From positions 310,001 through 374,000 of the forward strand of contig JACKBQ010000001.1 of NCBI GenBank assembly GCA_020634455.1: DNA of 64,000 nucleotides. Direction: 5' to 3'. The notes under the pieces were generated by a model that was given only the letters and a program-made list of their open reading frames with translations, searched no databases and was not told the DNA's origin. A program made the translations under genes and the position numbers. The DNA comes from Ardenticatenaceae bacterium. GTDB lineage: Bacteria; Chloroflexota; Anaerolineae; Promineifilales; Promineifilaceae. Numbering within the stretch: the first letter of the stretch is position 1; each line of letters begins with the position of its first letter. Below are positions 61,350 to 64,000 of this stretch, piece by piece.

Positions 61350-61670
61350 TTAATGGCTGTGTGCTGTGCTTAAACGGCCGATTTCGCGCCATCTTTCGGC
61401 GGCCCCGGTGCGGAACAGCGCCGGATCGAAGTCAGCCAATGCCTCCCAGCCCTCGACGCTAGCCAGATTCCGCTCTTCTTCGGTGAGTTCAATTTCTAAA
61501 GTACGGCCGTCTGTGTGCATTACAATCGTTAAAAGTTCATTGCCGTCATCCTCAATCTCTCGGATGCAAGGTCTATCGTACCCTTCCGGGTGGCGAATAA
61601 ATGCAGCCGAGCAGCGTTGGCAAAAAGACAGATTGGTATCGCACAGGCCACGATCTATAACAACTTTCAT
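61350..61670 (-). CDS. Small cysteine-containing hypothetical protein
   Basis: 106 aa, with GGAGG 6 bases before the ATG. Cysteines at 10, 17, 20 and 35 (LCDTN, FCQRCSAAF, RPCIR) could bind a metal. The C-terminal half is acidic and helical. I do not recognise it. It has a good ribosome binding site and a terminator, so it is probably a real gene, convergent with ppdK and divergent from nifJ. Confidence 0.65.
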   Translation of the reverse strand: MKVVIDRGLCDTNLSFCQRCSAAFIRHPEGYDRPCIREIEDDGNELLTIVMHTDGRTLEIELTEEERNLASVEGWEALADFDPALFRTGAAERWREIGRLSTAHSH

Positions 61671-61979
61671 AATAACCTCCGGGCTATCCGGTCATTGCAG
61701 GGCCGGTGGGTAAAAAAACGCAATTCTCAAAGCCAGTGTACAAAATTGAATATCTACCCAAGCAGAGACAAAAGTCATTGATTTAGGCGATACCTGTCAT
61801 TAGGCCTGGGTGACATTCTGCATCGTCATCAAGGTCGTTTGTCACTACAGGGGTACGGCCGTTTTCAGGATACTTTGAACGGTAATCGCACCATCAGATT
61901 TCTGATGATTTCCCACGATTGATTACCCTGAAACCGTCAATTCACTTCCGTCTTCACCAAGTACGAAGGAGAACCGATT
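61671..61979 (+). other. Upstream region of nifJ
   Basis: About 310 bases without a gene. TTGTCACT (61839-61846) matches the first eight bases of the motif before ppdK, and TGTCA / TGACA words occur around 61795-61815. AAGGAG is 8 bases before the nifJ ATG. Confidence 0.45.
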
Positions 61980-64000
61980 ATGACCAAACAGATGATAACC
62001 ATCGATGGCAATGAGGCGGCTGCTAGAGTCGCCCACCGCATCAACGAAGTCATTGCCATTTACCCCATCACCCCATCTTCGCCGATGGGTGAATGGGCTG
62101 ACCAATGGTCAGCGGAAGGCAAGCCCAATATTTGGGGCTCCACCCCGCTGGTCGTAGAAATGCAGGCCGAAGGCGGGGCAGCTGGCGCAGTACACGGCTC
62201 ATTGCAAGCCGGGGCGCTCACCACCACCTTTACCGCCTCCCAAGGTCTGCTGCTGATGATTCCCAACATGTACAAAATCGCCGGGGAACTCACCTCCACC
62301 GTGTTCCACATCGCCGCTCGCTCCCTTGCGGCGCAGGCGCTCTCCATTTTTGGCGACCATTCTGACGTGATGGCTGCCCGGAACACCGGCTTTGCCATGC
62401 TTTCCGCCAATTCTGTGCAGGAAGTCACCGACTTTGCCCTGATCGCTTCCGCCGCCACATTGGAAGCCCGCGTGCCATTCCTGCACTTCTTTGATGGCTT
62501 CCGCACCTCGCACGAAATCAGCAAAATCGAGCCATTGGGCGACGACGTGCTGCGGGCGATGATTAACGATGATCTGGTGCGGGCACATCGCGCCCGTGGC
62601 CTCACGCCAGACAGCCCAGTAGTGCGCGGCACAGCGCAAAACCCGGACGTCTTCTTCCAGGCGCGTGAAAGCGTGAATCCATTTTACGAAGCGTGTCCCG
62701 GCATTGTGCAAGCAGCAATGGATAAATTTGCCGCACTTACGGGTCGCCAATACCAACTGTTTGAGTACGTAGGCGCTCCCGACGCCGAGCGGGTGATTGT
62801 GTTGATGGGTTCTGGTGCAGAAACGGCCGAATCCACCGCCAAATTCCTCGCCAACCAGGGTGAAAAAGTGGGTGTGGTCAAAGTGCGGCTGTATCGGCCG
62901 TTTGCCGTAGACGCCTTCGTGAATGTGCTGCCGCCCACCGTGAAAGCCATTGCCGCCCTGGATCGCACCAAAGAGCCAGGCGCTTCTGGCGAACCAATGT
63001 ACCTGGACATCATGTCCGCCGTAGTGGAAGCGGTGGCCGAAGGCAAAGCGCCGTTCGCCACCATGCCCCGCATCATCGGCGGGCGCTACGGACTTTCCTC
63101 CAAAGAGTTCACCCCCGGCATGGTCAAATCGGTCTTTGATGAGCTGGCCAAGCCCAGCCCCAAAAACCATTTCACCGTCGGCATCAACGACGATGTAACC
63201 CACACCAGCCTCACCTGGGACAAATCATTTGGCATCGAAAGCCGCGACGTGGTTCGCGCCGTTTTTTACGGCCTCGGTTCTGATGGCACCGTTGGGGCGA
63301 ACAAAAACTCCATCAAAATCATCGGTGAAGATACTCCCAACCACGCCCAGGCTTACTTTGTCTACGACTCCAAGAAAGCGGGTTCTGTAACGGTGTCTCA
63401 CCTGCGCTTTGGTAAGCAGCCGATTCATGCGCCGTACCTCATTGAGAGCGCCAGCTTTGTGGGTGTGCACCAGTTCACTTTCCTGGAACGGTACGATGTG
63501 CTGCGGCTGGCCGCCCCTGGCGCGACGCTGTTGCTCAACAGCCCGTATGGGCCAGATGAGGTGTGGGACCAGATGCCGCGCAGCACGCAACAGGCGATTA
63601 TAGACAAGAACCTGAAGTTCTACGTGGTGGATGGCTACCAGGTGGCCAAAGAAACCAAGATGGGCCGCCGCATCAACACCATTATGCAGACTTGCTTCTT
63701 TGCGCTGAGCGGCGTGTTGCCTACAGATGAGGCGATTGCCGCCATTAAGACGGCCATTAAGAAAACGTACGGCAAGCGGGGCGAAGCAGTGGTCGAGCAA
63801 AATAATCTAGCCGTAGATTCTGCCCTGGCGCACCTGTATGAGGTGAAAGTGCCGGAGAAAGTGACGAGTAATTTTGAACGGCCGTCTATCGTCCCAGATT
63901 ATGCGCCAGAATTTATCCAATCTGTTACCGCCCGGATCATCGAAGGCGTGGGTGACGATCTGCCCGTGAGCGCCCTGCCAATTGACGGCACCTACCCAAC
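61980..64000 (+). CDS. nifJ: Pyruvate:ferredoxin (flavodoxin) oxidoreductase, 3' truncated by window end
   Basis: 673 codons are seen, with no stop before the window ends; the full enzyme has about 1170-1200. Starts at ATG 61980. YPITPSSPMGEWADQW, EMQAEGGAAGAVHG and TTTFTASQGLLLM are the domain I signatures; FFDGFRTSHEISK and GRYGLSSKEFTPGMVKSVFDEL follow, then the domain II/III part KSFGIESRDVVRAVFYGLGSDGT. The TPP-binding and ferredoxin domains lie beyond the window. It oxidises pyruvate to acetyl-CoA and reduced ferredoxin under anoxic conditions. Confidence 0.95.
   Translation, partial: MTKQMITIDGNEAAARVAHRINEVIAIYPITPSSPMGEWADQWSAEGKPNIWGSTPLVVEMQAEGGAAGAVHGSLQAGALTTTFTASQGLLLMIPNMYKIAGELTSTVFHIAARSLAAQALSIFGDHSDVMAARNTGFAMLSANSVQEVTDFALIASAATLEARVPFLHFFDGFRTSHEISKIEPLGDDVLRAMINDDLVRAHRARGLTPDSPVVRGTAQNPDVFFQARESVNPFYEACPGIVQAAMDKFAALTGRQYQLFEYVGAPDAERVIVLMGSGAETAESTAKFLANQGEKVGVVKVRLYRPFAVDAFVNVLPPTVKAIAALDRTKEPGASGEPMYLDIMSAVVEAVAEGKAPFATMPRIIGGRYGLSSKEFTPGMVKSVFDELAKPSPKNHFTVGINDDVTHTSLTWDKSFGIESRDVVRAVFYGLGSDGTVGANKNSIKIIGEDTPNHAQAYFVYDSKKAGSVTVSHLRFGKQPIHAPYLIESASFVGVHQFTFLERYDVLRLAAPGATLLLNSPYGPDEVWDQMPRSTQQAIIDKNLKFYVVDGYQVAKETKMGRRINTIMQTCFFALSGVLPTDEAIAAIKTAIKKTYGKRGEAVVEQNNLAVDSALAHLYEVKVPEKVTSNFERPSIVPDYAPEFIQSVTARIIEGVGDDLPVSALPIDGTYP

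Noticed and set aside
1..64000. tRNA or rRNA genes, prophage or insertion sequence
   Set aside because: No T-arm-like motif in a cloverleaf context, no rRNA core sequence and no transposase or integrase motif was seen by eye.

Overview
The window looks like chromosomal DNA of a member of the Chloroflexota (an Anaerolineae/Ardenticatenia-like lineage). This is an inference from the gene style: many stand-alone response regulators, a signal peptide followed by a YLPLV motif in a secreted protein, PucC-like and NfeD/BCCP genes, and a type III-D CRISPR operon in the gene order known from Roseiflexus and cyanobacteria. No rRNA, tRNA, prophage or insertion sequence was recognised. The octamer ACGGCCGT, usually within AACGGCCGTT, is hugely over-represented both in and between genes, like the HIP1 palindrome of cyanobacteria.

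Layout. 1-2.0 kb: the end of a MerR/RsbRD-type regulator overlapping a PucC-family transporter. 2.2-20.5 kb: a defence island with CRISPR array 1 (20 repeats), CRISPR array 2 (8 repeats, a different repeat family), an HTH/NB-ARC/TPR STAND protein convergent with a tiny exported-peptide gene, a 12-gene type III-D operon (CARF-HTH, Cas10 without HD domain but with an intact GGDD, four Cas7-like RAMPs, Csx10, Cas11, a Csx19-like protein, an unknown 171-aa protein, a second CARF protein with a hydrophobic C-terminus, Cas6), and CRISPR array 3 (about 30 repeats, a mosaic of two repeat families). cas1 and cas2 are absent from the window.

20.6-33.7 kb: mostly minus-strand housekeeping genes (DNA polymerase IV, a glycosidase-like lipoprotein, an M24 peptidase, biotin carrier protein with NfeD, a Nudix hydrolase with a GAF histidine kinase, FolD, two CheY-like regulators flanking a metallo-beta-lactamase fold protein), with HemW and MobA on the plus strand. 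34-43 kb: a T-box leader before an AlaX editing protein, a hypothetical protein, an Mrr endonuclease, an unusual IleS, a kinase-hydrolase fusion and a response regulator/histidine kinase. 43-56 kb: repair and maintenance genes (AlkC, UvrB, two DinB/YfiT-fold proteins, SurE, a CBS-containing family II pyrophosphatase, kynureninase). 56-64 kb: an ABC exporter, a 30-residue membrane peptide, pyruvate phosphate dikinase and the start of pyruvate:ferredoxin oxidoreductase, which together point to pyruvate-centred fermentative or gluconeogenic metabolism.

The spaces between genes are filled with short hairpins built from repeated words (a different word in nearly each gap). One of these sits inside the T-box leader. 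The most novel material is the two CARF proteins and the unknown 171-aa protein of the III-D operon, the mosaic array 3, the STAND/peptide pair, and the genome-wide palindrome that is also embedded in two CRISPR repeat families.
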